From Pseudonocardia sp. TRM90224 (GTDB lineage: Bacteria; Actinomycetota; Actinomycetes; Mycobacteriales; Pseudonocardiaceae), in NCBI RefSeq assembly GCF_021245725.1, contig NZ_JAJGSX010000003.1, positions 248,001 through 312,000 on the forward strand: a DNA stretch of 64,000 nucleotides, given 5' to 3'. The position numbers were made by a program, and so were the translations under genes. The notes under the pieces are model-generated. The model was not told where the DNA came from. It saw only the letters and a list, made by a program, of their open reading frames with translations, and made no database searches. Positions 49,722 to 57,246 of this stretch are shown piece after piece. Each line of letters begins with the position of its first letter. The first letter of the stretch is position 1.

Positions 49722-49741
49722 TGTACCGTCTGGACGGTACA
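49722..49741. promoter_or_regulatory. Perfect 20-bp operator for the TetR/MFS pair
   Basis: TGTACCGTCTGGACGGTACA has 9-bp perfect arms and a 2-bp centre. It sits in the 91-bp divergent gap, 31 bp before the exporter start. The pattern is a textbook TetR operator and probably overlaps both promoters. Confidence 0.65.
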
Positions 49742-49772
49742 GTAGCGTCAGAACCTCGAATCGGAAGAAGCC

Positions 49773-51308
49773 ATGACTGCCCTCGCCCTCGCCCCACCAC
49801 AGGTCGCCACTCGCGCCGGCACCCGCGAGTGGGCCGGGCTCGCCGTGCTGTTCCTGCCGACCTTGATCGTCGCCATCGACAACACCGTGCTGGGCTTCGC
49901 GCTGCCCGCGATGAGCGCAGCGCTCGCCCCGACGTCGGCGCAGCTGCTCTGGATCGTCGACATCTACCCGCTCGTGCTCGCGGGCCTGCTCGTCACGATG
50001 GGCAACCTCGGCGACCGCATCGGCCGCCGGCGCATCCTGCTGCTCGGCGTCGCCGGGTTCGGCGCGGTGTCGCTGGCGGCGGCGTTCGCCACCGACGCCG
50101 CCCACCTGATCGCCGCCCGCGCGCTGCTCGGCTTCTTCGGTGCGATGCTGATGCCGGCGACGCTGGCGTTGCTCCGCACGCTCTTCGTCGACCCGAACCA
50201 GCGCCGGATCGCCGTCGCCATCTGGACGACCGGTTTTGCGGCGGGTGCCGCGCTCGGCCCGATCGTGGGCGGGGTGCTCCTGGAGCACTTCACGTGGGGA
50301 TCGGTGTTTCTCGTCAATGTGCCGGTAATGCTGTTGCTGCTGGTACTGGGCCGGCCGATGCTGCCGGAGTCGAGGATGGCCGAGCCGGGTCGGCTCGATC
50401 CGTCGGGTGTGCTGCTCTCGATGCTCGTGATGGTGCCGGCGGTGCTGGCGATCAAGACGGCCGCGCACGACGGTCTCTCCGGCAGCGTGGTGCTCGCCGT
50501 GATGGTGTCCGCCGGCGCCGCGGTGCTGTTCGCCCGGCGCGCTCGCGCGCAGATCGCCGCGGGCCAGGAGCCGGTGCTCGACGTGACGCTCCTCGTGGAG
50601 CCGGTGGCGCGGCTGTCCGTGCTGTCGAACGCCGCGACGATGTTCGCCCACACCGGCCTGCTGTTCTTCGCCGCGCAGTACCTGATGCTCGTCGTCGGGC
50701 TCTCTCCGCTCGACGCGAGCATGGTGCTGGTCCCCGGCTTCCTCGCGACGATGGCCACCGGCCTGATCGCGGCCCGCTTGGCGAAGTTCGTCCCGCTGCG
50801 GACGCTCGTCCCGGCCGGGCTGCTGATCGCGGCCGCCGGTTACGTCGCCGCCATGCTGCTGGGCGGCGAGCAAGGTGTGACGCTGATGGCGGTGGCCGCC
50901 GTTCTGGTCGGCGGCGGGATCGGCCTCGCGGAGGCGATCACCACCGACGCCGTGCTCGCCGCCGTGCCGCCGGAACGGGCGGGCTCGGCGTCGGCCGTCT
51001 CCGAGACCGCCTTCGAGATTGGTGCCGTGCTCGGCACCGCGATCCTCGGCAGCGTCCTGACCAGCGTCTACCGCGCGAACGTCGTCGTCCCCTCTGCGCT
51101 CTCGCCGGAGGACGCCGTCGTTGCGCAGGAGACGCTCGGCGGTGCGGCTGCAGTCGCCCACCACCTGGGCGGAGCGGGGCTGCTCGGCTCGGCGCGGGAG
51201 GCGTTCGGGGTGGCGGTCGACGTCACGGCCGGCGTCGGCGCTGTGGTGATGGTCGCCGTCGCGGCGACGGTGTGGTTCGGCCCGCGCCGTCAGCGCGCGG
51301 CGTCGTAG
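49773..51308 (+). CDS. MFS drug exporter, DHA2 (EmrB/QacA) type
   Basis: A 511-residue proton-driven exporter with about 14 membrane segments. VAIDNTVLGFALPAM is the motif in the first helix, LWIVDIYPLVLAG the second, GNLGDRIGRRRILLLG the loop motif between helices 2 and 3, and GPIVGGVLLEHFTWGSVFLV the antiporter motif region. Likely substrates are cationic or amphipathic drugs. Expression should be released when the neighbouring TetR protein binds its inducer. Its 3' end overlaps the convergent HxlR gene by 19 bp. Confidence 0.9.
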   Translation: MTALALAPPQVATRAGTREWAGLAVLFLPTLIVAIDNTVLGFALPAMSAALAPTSAQLLWIVDIYPLVLAGLLVTMGNLGDRIGRRRILLLGVAGFGAVSLAAAFATDAAHLIAARALLGFFGAMLMPATLALLRTLFVDPNQRRIAVAIWTTGFAAGAALGPIVGGVLLEHFTWGSVFLVNVPVMLLLLVLGRPMLPESRMAEPGRLDPSGVLLSMLVMVPAVLAIKTAAHDGLSGSVVLAVMVSAGAAVLFARRARAQIAAGQEPVLDVTLLVEPVARLSVLSNAATMFAHTGLLFFAAQYLMLVVGLSPLDASMVLVPGFLATMATGLIAARLAKFVPLRTLVPAGLLIAAAGYVAAMLLGGEQGVTLMAVAAVLVGGGIGLAEAITTDAVLAAVPPERAGSASAVSETAFEIGAVLGTAILGSVLTSVYRANVVVPSALSPEDAVVAQETLGGAAAVAHHLGGAGLLGSAREAFGVAVDVTAGVGAVVMVAVAATVWFGPRRQRAAS

Positions 51309-51688
51309 GCGGCCTGCGCGGCCGTCACCTCGGGGATGTGCGTCTCGGCCCAGTCCTTCACGTGCGCGATCAAGGGCATCAACGTGCTCCCGAGCGGGGT
51401 GAGCGCGTAGTCGACCCGGACCGGCACGGACGGGGTGACGGTCCGGCTGACGAGCCCGTCGCGCTCGAGCGCGCGCAGCGTCTGGGTGAGCATCTTCTGG
51501 CTCACCCCGGCGATGCGGCGGCCCAGGTCCGAGTGCCGCATCGGCCCCTCGCCGAGCGCGGAGAGGACGAGCGAGACCCACTTGTCGGAGATGCGGTCGA
51601 GCAGCTTGCGTGCGGGGCAGGTGGCCAGGAACGCGTCGTAGGCCAGCGCGGCCGCCTTGCGTTCGTCGGCCGCCGTTCGAGTGGTCAC
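51290..51688 (-). CDS. HxlR-family transcriptional regulator
   Basis: A 132-residue winged-helix regulator. FLATCPARKLLDRISDKWVS holds the conserved N-terminal cysteine used for redox or electrophile sensing, and the recognition region GVSQKMLTQTLRALERDGLV follows. The GTG at 51688 has GGAGG upstream; a longer start at 51715 has none. It is divergent from a quinone oxidoreductase, a common HxlR target induced by quinones or aldehydes. The gap contains AGGCACTCCCAGGTGCCT (6-bp arms), a candidate operator. Confidence 0.85.
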   Translation of the reverse strand: MTTRTAADERKAAALAYDAFLATCPARKLLDRISDKWVSLVLSALGEGPMRHSDLGRRIAGVSQKMLTQTLRALERDGLVSRTVTPSVPVRVDYALTPLGSTLMPLIAHVKDWAETHIPEVTAAQAAYDAAR

Positions 51689-51791
51689 GGTTCCTCCGCG
51701 TCCCATAGGCACTCCCAGGTGCCTGGTTACCAAAAGAGAGCTTCGCTCCCAGAGTGTCCTACAGACCGAACGGACACGGAGGAGCTCGACG

Positions 51792-52724
51792 ATGAAGGCA
51801 GTGGTCGTACGCACGGCGTCGGGGATCGAGGGCATCGAGCTGATCGACGCCCAGGTCCCCGAGCCAGGACCGGGTCAGGTGCGGATCGCCGTCGAGGCGG
51901 CGGCGGTCAACCCGGTCGACCTCGCTGTCGCGAGCGGTGCGCTGGTCGCGCTGGGGGTGACGGCAGCCCGCCCGCAGTTCGGTCTCGGCTGGGACGTCGC
52001 AGGGAGGGTGGACGCCGTGGGTGCCGGCGTCGAGCTGGCGGTCGGCACGGCGGTGGTCGGGCTGGCCGATCTGGTCGGGCGGCCGCTGAAGACCCACGCC
52101 GAGCACGTCGTGCTCGATGCGGGCGCGGTGGTCGCGGCGCCGCAGGATGTCGAGCCGGTGGCCGCGTCGACGTTCGCGCTCAACGCCTCGACGGCGCACC
52201 AGGCGCTGGCCGCGCTCGACCTCCCGCCCGGATCGTCCGTGCTGGTCACCGGCGCTGCGGGCGGTGTCGGCGGGTACGCGGTCGAGCTGGCGGCCCACCG
52301 TGGTCTTGCCGTCGTCGCCACCGCGGGGGACGCCGACGAGGAGCTCGTGCGCGACCTCGGTGCCGACGTCTTCGTGCCCCGCTCGGCCGATCTCGCGACC
52401 ACGGTGCGGGAGCGGGTGCCCGGTGGTGTGGACGGCGTGGTCGACGCCGCGGTGCTCGGCGTCGCCGCCGAGGAGGCCGTGCGCAACGACGGCGGCTTCG
52501 TGAGCCTCTCGCGCGCCGTGGTGCCCCCGCCGCTGCGCGGGATCACCGTCCACCCGGTGTTCGTGAAGGCCGACGCCGGCACGCTGGCCGAGCTGGCCGG
52601 CCTAGCCGCCGCCGGCGTGATCTCGACACGGGTCGCGGAGACGTACCCACTGGTCGACGCGACGCACGCCTACCGGCGGCAGGCGAAAGGCGGCGTTCGG
52701 GGGCGGGTGGTGCTCGTCCCGTAG
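51792..52724 (+). CDS. NADP-dependent quinone oxidoreductase-like (MDR family)
   Basis: A 310-residue medium-chain dehydrogenase without zinc ligands. VRIAVEAAAVNPVDLAVASG is the N-terminal catalytic fold, and VLVTGAAGGVGGYAVELAAH the NADP-binding motif. Quinone oxidoreductases of this kind reduce quinones or enones. GGAGGAG precedes the ATG. Control by the divergent HxlR protein is likely. It is followed by a hairpin pair at 52738-52802 at the convergent junction. Confidence 0.85.
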   Translation: MKAVVVRTASGIEGIELIDAQVPEPGPGQVRIAVEAAAVNPVDLAVASGALVALGVTAARPQFGLGWDVAGRVDAVGAGVELAVGTAVVGLADLVGRPLKTHAEHVVLDAGAVVAAPQDVEPVAASTFALNASTAHQALAALDLPPGSSVLVTGAAGGVGGYAVELAAHRGLAVVATAGDADEELVRDLGADVFVPRSADLATTVRERVPGGVDGVVDAAVLGVAAEEAVRNDGGFVSLSRAVVPPPLRGITVHPVFVKADAGTLAELAGLAAAGVISTRVAETYPLVDATHAYRRQAKGGVRGRVVLVP

Positions 52725-52737
52725 CCCGGGCTCCGCC

Positions 52738-52802
52738 GGGGTTGCCAGGAAAGTGGCTTTCCTGTCCTGTGGTGCCAGGAAAGTGGCTTTCCTGGCAACC
52801 CC
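52738..52802. repeat. Paired AGGAAAG/CTTTCCT hairpins at a convergent junction
   Basis: Outer arms 52738-52753 and 52787-52802 pair perfectly over 16 bp. Each half also folds alone: CAGGAAAG/CTTTCCTG at 52746-52764 and at 52776-52794, each with a TGG loop. It lies between the oxidoreductase stop (52724) and the stop of the convergent fusion gene (52833). A likely bidirectional terminator, related to 48106-48164. Confidence 0.75.
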
Positions 52803-52832
52803 AGCCCTTGGCGTCCCCCAGCGTTGGGCGGG

Positions 52833-54305
52833 CTACCGGAACCGGGCGATGACCTCCGCCATCCGGCCGAGCGGGTCGCTGCCCGCCCGGCCGAGGTCGG
52901 GGAGGCGGACCGCCACCTCCGCCACGCCGACGTCGGCGAGCTCGCGGAACCGGCCGACCTGATCGGCGACGGTGCCGGCGTGCATCGCCGCCGCGTACCG
53001 GGCCGGGTCGGCGCCACGCGGGCGCAGCGCCTGCACGAGCGCGTCGACCTCGGGCCCGTCGGTGCCGACGAGTGCGGTGGTGAGGTGGGTCAGCTCGACG
53101 TCCCGACCGGTCTCCGCGCTGTGATCGCGCAGCACGGCGGCCTTGCGGGCGACGGTGGTGAGGTCGCCGAGGACGTTTGCGGAGTCGGCGTACCGCGCGG
53201 CGAGCCGCAGGGTCCGCCGCTCGCCACCCCCGCCGAGCACGATCGGGACGTGCGGCTGCAGCGGCCGCGGGTAGCCGGACGTGTCGGGCAGGTCGAGCAC
53301 CTTCCCGCGGAACGGCTTCCCGCCCGGTCCCCAGAGCACGGGGAGTGCCTGCAGCGCGTCCTCCAGCAGCTCGTACCGCTCGCCGACCGGCGGGAACGGC
53401 CAGCCGTACGCCTTGTGCTCGGCCTCGAACCACCCGAGGCCGAGCCCGCAGACCGCGCGGCCGCCGCTCAGCACGTCGAGCGTCGCGACGATCTTGGCGA
53501 GGTGCCCGACGTTGCGGTACGTCACGCCGGTGACCAGCGTGCCGAGCCGCACCCGCTCGGTGCAGGCGGCGAGCCATGCGAGCGTGGTCCAGCTTTCGAG
53601 GAAGTCGTCCCACGCGCGTCCGACCTGCGGGATCTGCCGGAAGTGGTCCATCACGTAGATCGCGTCGAAGCCCGCGGTCTCGGCCGCCGCCGCGATCTCG
53701 CGCAGCGCCGGGGCCAGCGTCGCCGCCCCACCCGGGAACGCCGAGAGGTGCAGCGCGAACCGCAGCCCGACGGGCCGCTCGTGCTGTCGCGCGGCGGCCG
53801 CCGTCGCGTCGGCGAACGCTTCCGACACGACCCGCACCGGCTCGGGGGAGAGCACGACGTCGAAGCCCTCGGTCGGCAGCGCGGCACGCACAGCCGGCCA
53901 CGCCCGCAGCTGCCCGCTCAGCACCTCGGCAGGAACGGGATGCCGCCGGGCCCGGTTGCGCGCCCGGCACACCGCAGCCGGCTCGTCGAACCCGACCGCC
54001 ACCGCGGCCATCCCGTGCGCTCTGGCCAGCTCACGCCAGCGGGCCCGACTGACGGCGTCGAGCCCGGTCGTGTCGATCACCGTGGTCAGCGACCTGGCGA
54101 CCCGCCGCGAGACGATCTCCTCCAGCAGCGCGAACGCGTCGGCGCTCGCCGCGATGTCGTCCTCGCCGGAGCCGACCACACCGCGCAGCCGGTCGCTCGA
54201 CACGATCATGTCGGAGGCGAACTGCGCGGCCGCCCACGTCGACTTGCCGGAACCGGACGGGCCGGCGAGCACGACGAGGCACGGTGACGGGAGCGCTACG
54301 GGCAC
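52833..54305 (-). CDS. Fusion of P-loop kinase and F420-type LLM oxidoreductase
   Basis: A 490-residue two-domain protein. Residues 1 to about 165 are a P-loop kinase of the polynucleotide-kinase/AAA_33 type: LVVLAGPSGSGKSTWAAAQF is the Walker A motif, TVIDTTGLD a Walker B-like strand, and RNRARRHPVP the lid arginines. From about residue 175 it is a luciferase-like monooxygenase: GLRFALHLSAFPGGAATLAP, LGTLVTGVTYRNVGHLAKIV and CGLGLGWFEAEHKAYG are typical of F420-dependent members. The domains are normally separate genes. No stop or shift between them is seen. Confidence 0.85.
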   Translation of the reverse strand: MPVALPSPCLVVLAGPSGSGKSTWAAAQFASDMIVSSDRLRGVVGSGEDDIAASADAFALLEEIVSRRVARSLTTVIDTTGLDAVSRARWRELARAHGMAAVAVGFDEPAAVCRARNRARRHPVPAEVLSGQLRAWPAVRAALPTEGFDVVLSPEPVRVVSEAFADATAAAARQHERPVGLRFALHLSAFPGGAATLAPALREIAAAAETAGFDAIYVMDHFRQIPQVGRAWDDFLESWTTLAWLAACTERVRLGTLVTGVTYRNVGHLAKIVATLDVLSGGRAVCGLGLGWFEAEHKAYGWPFPPVGERYELLEDALQALPVLWGPGGKPFRGKVLDLPDTSGYPRPLQPHVPIVLGGGGERRTLRLAARYADSANVLGDLTTVARKAAVLRDHSAETGRDVELTHLTTALVGTDGPEVDALVQALRPRGADPARYAAAMHAGTVADQVGRFRELADVGVAEVAVRLPDLGRAGSDPLGRMAEVIARFR

Positions 54306-54329
54306 CGGGGCAGTGTGCCCCGGGCACCC

Positions 54330-54761
54330 CTACTTGTTGTTGGGCGACGGGCTGGTGGTCGGCGACGACGGCGGGTTGGTGTCGATCCCGCGCTCGGCCA
54401 GCCGCTCCTGGACGTGCTCTGAGATCTGCGACGCCCGGCGGCTCGCACGCACCCGGATCAGGACGAGCATCGAAATGCCGTATGCGATGCCGAGCACCAG
54501 CAACACGACACCGAGCTTGACGATGAACTCGCGCAATGGGTCCTCTGCGTCGACGTTCACGACCGAGATGATCGCCAGCACGCCGAGGGTCACGAGGTGG
54601 AAGAGAACCGAAAGCAAAAGGTTGACCGAACGGGTGACCTTCTGGTCCTCGAACACCTCTTGCAGGTACGGCTCTCCGGCGGTCACCAAGAGGCGGCCCA
54701 CGGCGAAGGTCAGCGTCACTGCGACCGCGAGCAACAGGATGTACTGGGCGGTGTCGTCCAT
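54330..54761 (-). CDS. Small integral membrane protein
   Basis: A 143-residue protein with three predicted membrane helices at about 7-27, 45-68 and 80-104. A charged tail follows (RASRRASQISEHVQERLAER) and the end is Ser/Pro/Asn-rich. It resembles conserved hypothetical actinobacterial membrane proteins; function unknown. It lies upstream of the fusion gene on the same strand with a 24-bp gap. A palindrome (54776-54791) lies just before its ATG. Confidence 0.65.
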   Translation of the reverse strand: MDDTAQYILLLAVAVTLTFAVGRLLVTAGEPYLQEVFEDQKVTRSVNLLLSVLFHLVTLGVLAIISVVNVDAEDPLREFIVKLGVVLLVLGIAYGISMLVLIRVRASRRASQISEHVQERLAERGIDTNPPSSPTTSPSPNNK

Positions 54762-55248
54762 CAGGGCCTCCCGGCTTTGAACGTGTTCAAAACTCTACGC
54801 CCGCTCGGGAACCGCCGGTAGCGTGCGTCGTGTGATCGCCAGCACCCCGGGGTACCCGTTCGGCGCGGGCGCTACCCGTCCCCGCACCTGATCAACCTGG
54901 GCCGGCCGTCGTTGCAGGTCCGGGTGCGGCGCAGGCCACTTTCCGGTTCTGAATGTGTTCGCCGTCTCCGCTGTCGTTGCGGGCCCGTCGCGTAAGTCGG
55001 CAAGGCGCCTGGTCATCGCGCCGGAATGCGATCACTGGAATGGGTGGAAGAAAGCGCTTTCGTATCTTCTGAATCGATTACATGATCGGTCTTGTGAGTC
55101 AGTTGACAGCCCTCAGGAGTGGGGGAAACGGGATACCGGCGGTACCGTCGGTGTTCATCTTTCACATGCACACCCGTTCCGGAGGCACGGTTCGGGTGTG
55201 CGAAGCCATTCCCGGGGACGGGGCGCCGCCGAGGAGCGAGGACGGGAC
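54762..55248. other. 487-bp upstream region of PEP carboxykinase
   Basis: No gene was found here. The left end holds the palindrome at 54776-54791. Positions 55015-55100 are AT-richer than the surroundings, and TTGACA at 55103-55108 is a possible -35 box, but no matching -10 at normal spacing is visible. The length suggests complex control of the gluconeogenic gene that follows. Confidence 0.5.
54776..54791. promoter_or_regulatory. Palindrome upstream of the small membrane protein gene
   Basis: TTTGAACGTGTTCAAA has perfect 7-bp arms around a 2-bp centre. It ends 15 bp from the ATG of the membrane protein (start 54761), a position suited to a repressor site. Confidence 0.4.
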
Positions 55249-57078
55249 ATGACTGTAGCGACCGTGCCAGGTATCGACCGAGCGCCGACGACGAACGAGC
55301 GGCTGCTGTCGTGGGTGCGGGAGATCGCGGACCTGACGATGCCCGAGCGCGTCGTCTGGTGCGATGGATCCGAGGAGGAGTGGGAGCGGGTCACGACGCA
55401 GCTCGTCGAGGCCGGCACCTTCGTCCGCCTCAACGCGGAGAAGAAACCGAACTCGTTCTGGGCGGCGTCGGACCCCGACGACGTCGCGCGGGTCGAGGAG
55501 CGCACCTACATCTGCTCCGTCGAGGAGGTCGACGCCGGTCCGACCAACAACTGGATGGACCCGGCCGAGATGAAGGCCACGATGACCGAGCTGTACCGCG
55601 GCTCGATGCGTGGCCGGACGATGTACGTCATCCCGTTCTGCATGGGCCCGCTCGACGCCGACGAGCCGTTCCTGGGCGTCGAGATCACCGACTCCGAGTA
55701 CGTCGTCGCCTCGATGCGGATCATGACCCGGATGGGTGCCTCGGTGCTCCCGCTCTTCGACGGGCCGGCCGGCGACAGGTTCGTGCCCGCGCTGCACTCC
55801 GTCGGGGCGCCGCTGGAGCCCGGCCAGCAGGACGTGCCGTGGCCGTGCAACGACACGAAGTACATCACCCACTTCCCGGAGACCCGCGAGATCTGGAGCT
55901 ACGGCTCCGGGTACGGCGGCAACGCGCTGCTCGGCAAGAAGTGCTACGCGCTGCGGATCGCCTCGGCGATGGCCCACGACGAGGGCTGGCTCGCCGAGCA
56001 CATGCTGATCCTCAAGCTGATCAGCCCCGAGGACGAGGCCTACTACATCGCCGCCGCCTTCCCGTCGGCGTGCGGCAAGACGAACCTCGCGATGCTGCAG
56101 CCGACGATCCCCGGCTGGCGCGCCGAGACCGTCGGCGACGACATCGCGTGGATGCGGTTCGGCGAGGACGGCCGGCTCTACGCGGTGAACCCGGAGGCCG
56201 GCTTCTTCGGCGTCGCGCCCGGGACCAACTGGAAGACCAACCCCAACGCGATGCGCACGATCGAGAAGGGCAACTCGCTCTTCACCAACGTGGCGCTGAC
56301 CGACGACGGCGACATCTGGTGGGAAGGGCTCGAGGGCGAGCCGCAGCACCTCACCTCGTGGAAGAACCAGGACTGGACGCCCGATTCGGACGAGCCGTCG
56401 GCGCACCCCAACTCGCGCTACTGCACGCCGATCAGCCAGTGCCCCGTCGTGGCGCCCGAGTGGGAGGACCCGAAGGGTGTCCCGATCTCGGCGATCTTCT
56501 TCGGCGGGCGGCGCAAGACGACGGTGCCGCTGGTGACGGAGTCGCGCGACTGGCAGCACGGCACGTTCATGGGCGCGACGATGTCGAGCGAGAAGACCGC
56601 GGCCGCCGCCGGTGGCCTCGGCCAGGTCCGCCGCGACCCGATGGCGATGCTGCCGTTCCTCGGCTACAACGCCGGCGACTACTTCCAGCACTGGGTGAAC
56701 GTCGGCAAGGGCGCCGACGCCGACAAGCTGCCGCGGATCTTCTACGTCAACTGGTTCCGCCGCGGCGACGACGGCCGTTTCCTGTGGCCCGGGTTCGGCG
56801 AGAACTCGCGCGTGCTGAAGTGGGCCATCGAGCGCATCCAGGGCAAGGCGGGTGCCGTCGAGACGGCCGTCGGGTACGTGCCGACCGCCGACCAGATGGA
56901 CCTCGACGGGCTCGACGACACCCCGACCGCCGACGTCGAGGCCGCCCTCGCGGTCGACCCCGAGGAGTGGAAGGCCGAGATCCCCCTCATCGAGGAGTGG
57001 TTCGACAAGGTCGGCGAGAAGCTGCCGACGTCCATGCGCGACGAGCTGGAGGCGCTCAAGCTCCGGCTCGGCATGTAG
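55249..57078 (+). CDS. pckG: Phosphoenolpyruvate carboxykinase (GTP)
   Basis: A 609-residue enzyme that turns oxaloacetate and GTP into phosphoenolpyruvate, the entry step of gluconeogenesis. FPSACGKTN (residues 271-279) is the kinase loop with the reactive Cys275, [20 protein letters not shown] the metal site, and [13 protein letters not shown] and [19 protein letters not shown] further signatures. The ATG at 55249 fits the family N-terminus ([17 protein letters not shown]). A hairpin terminator follows. The next gene, cstA, also belongs to carbon-limitation metabolism. Confidence 0.96.
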   Translation: MTVATVPGIDRAPTTNERLLSWVREIADLTMPERVVWCDGSEEEWERVTTQLVEAGTFVRLNAEKKPNSFWAASDPDDVARVEERTYICSVEEVDAGPTNNWMDPAEMKATMTELYRGSMRGRTMYVIPFCMGPLDADEPFLGVEITDSEYVVASMRIMTRMGASVLPLFDGPAGDRFVPALHSVGAPLEPGQQDVPWPCNDTKYITHFPETREIWSYGSGYGGNALLGKKCYALRIASAMAHDEGWLAEHMLILKLISPEDEAYYIAAAFPSACGKTNLAMLQPTIPGWRAETVGDDIAWMRFGEDGRLYAVNPEAGFFGVAPGTNWKTNPNAMRTIEKGNSLFTNVALTDDGDIWWEGLEGEPQHLTSWKNQDWTPDSDEPSAHPNSRYCTPISQCPVVAPEWEDPKGVPISAIFFGGRRKTTVPLVTESRDWQHGTFMGATMSSEKTAAAAGGLGQVRRDPMAMLPFLGYNAGDYFQHWVNVGKGADADKLPRIFYVNWFRRGDDGRFLWPGFGENSRVLKWAIERIQGKAGAVETAVGYVPTADQMDLDGLDDTPTADVEAALAVDPEEWKAEIPLIEEWFDKVGEKLPTSMRDELEALKLRLGM

Positions 57079-57098
57079 CGCCCGCACGCACGATCGGA

Positions 57099-57129
57099 AA
57101 GGCCACGTCCCCAGCCGGGGCGTGGCCTT
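57099..57129 (+). terminator. Hairpin terminator after pckG
   Basis: AGGCCACG (57100-57107) pairs with CGTGGCCT (57121-57128) and CCCC (57109-57112) with GGGG (57117-57120). There is one bulged T and an AGCC loop. It lies 21 bp after the stop. Confidence 0.75.
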
Positions 57130-57246
57130 CCCGCATTCGTGACCTGCACGGCATCTCAGAGGCGCTGACATTCCGTCATTCGGGCCCTAAAGTCCATTCA
57201 CCGGCACGCGGAGAGCGTCGCCCGGTGTTGGGAAAGGGGTTGCATC

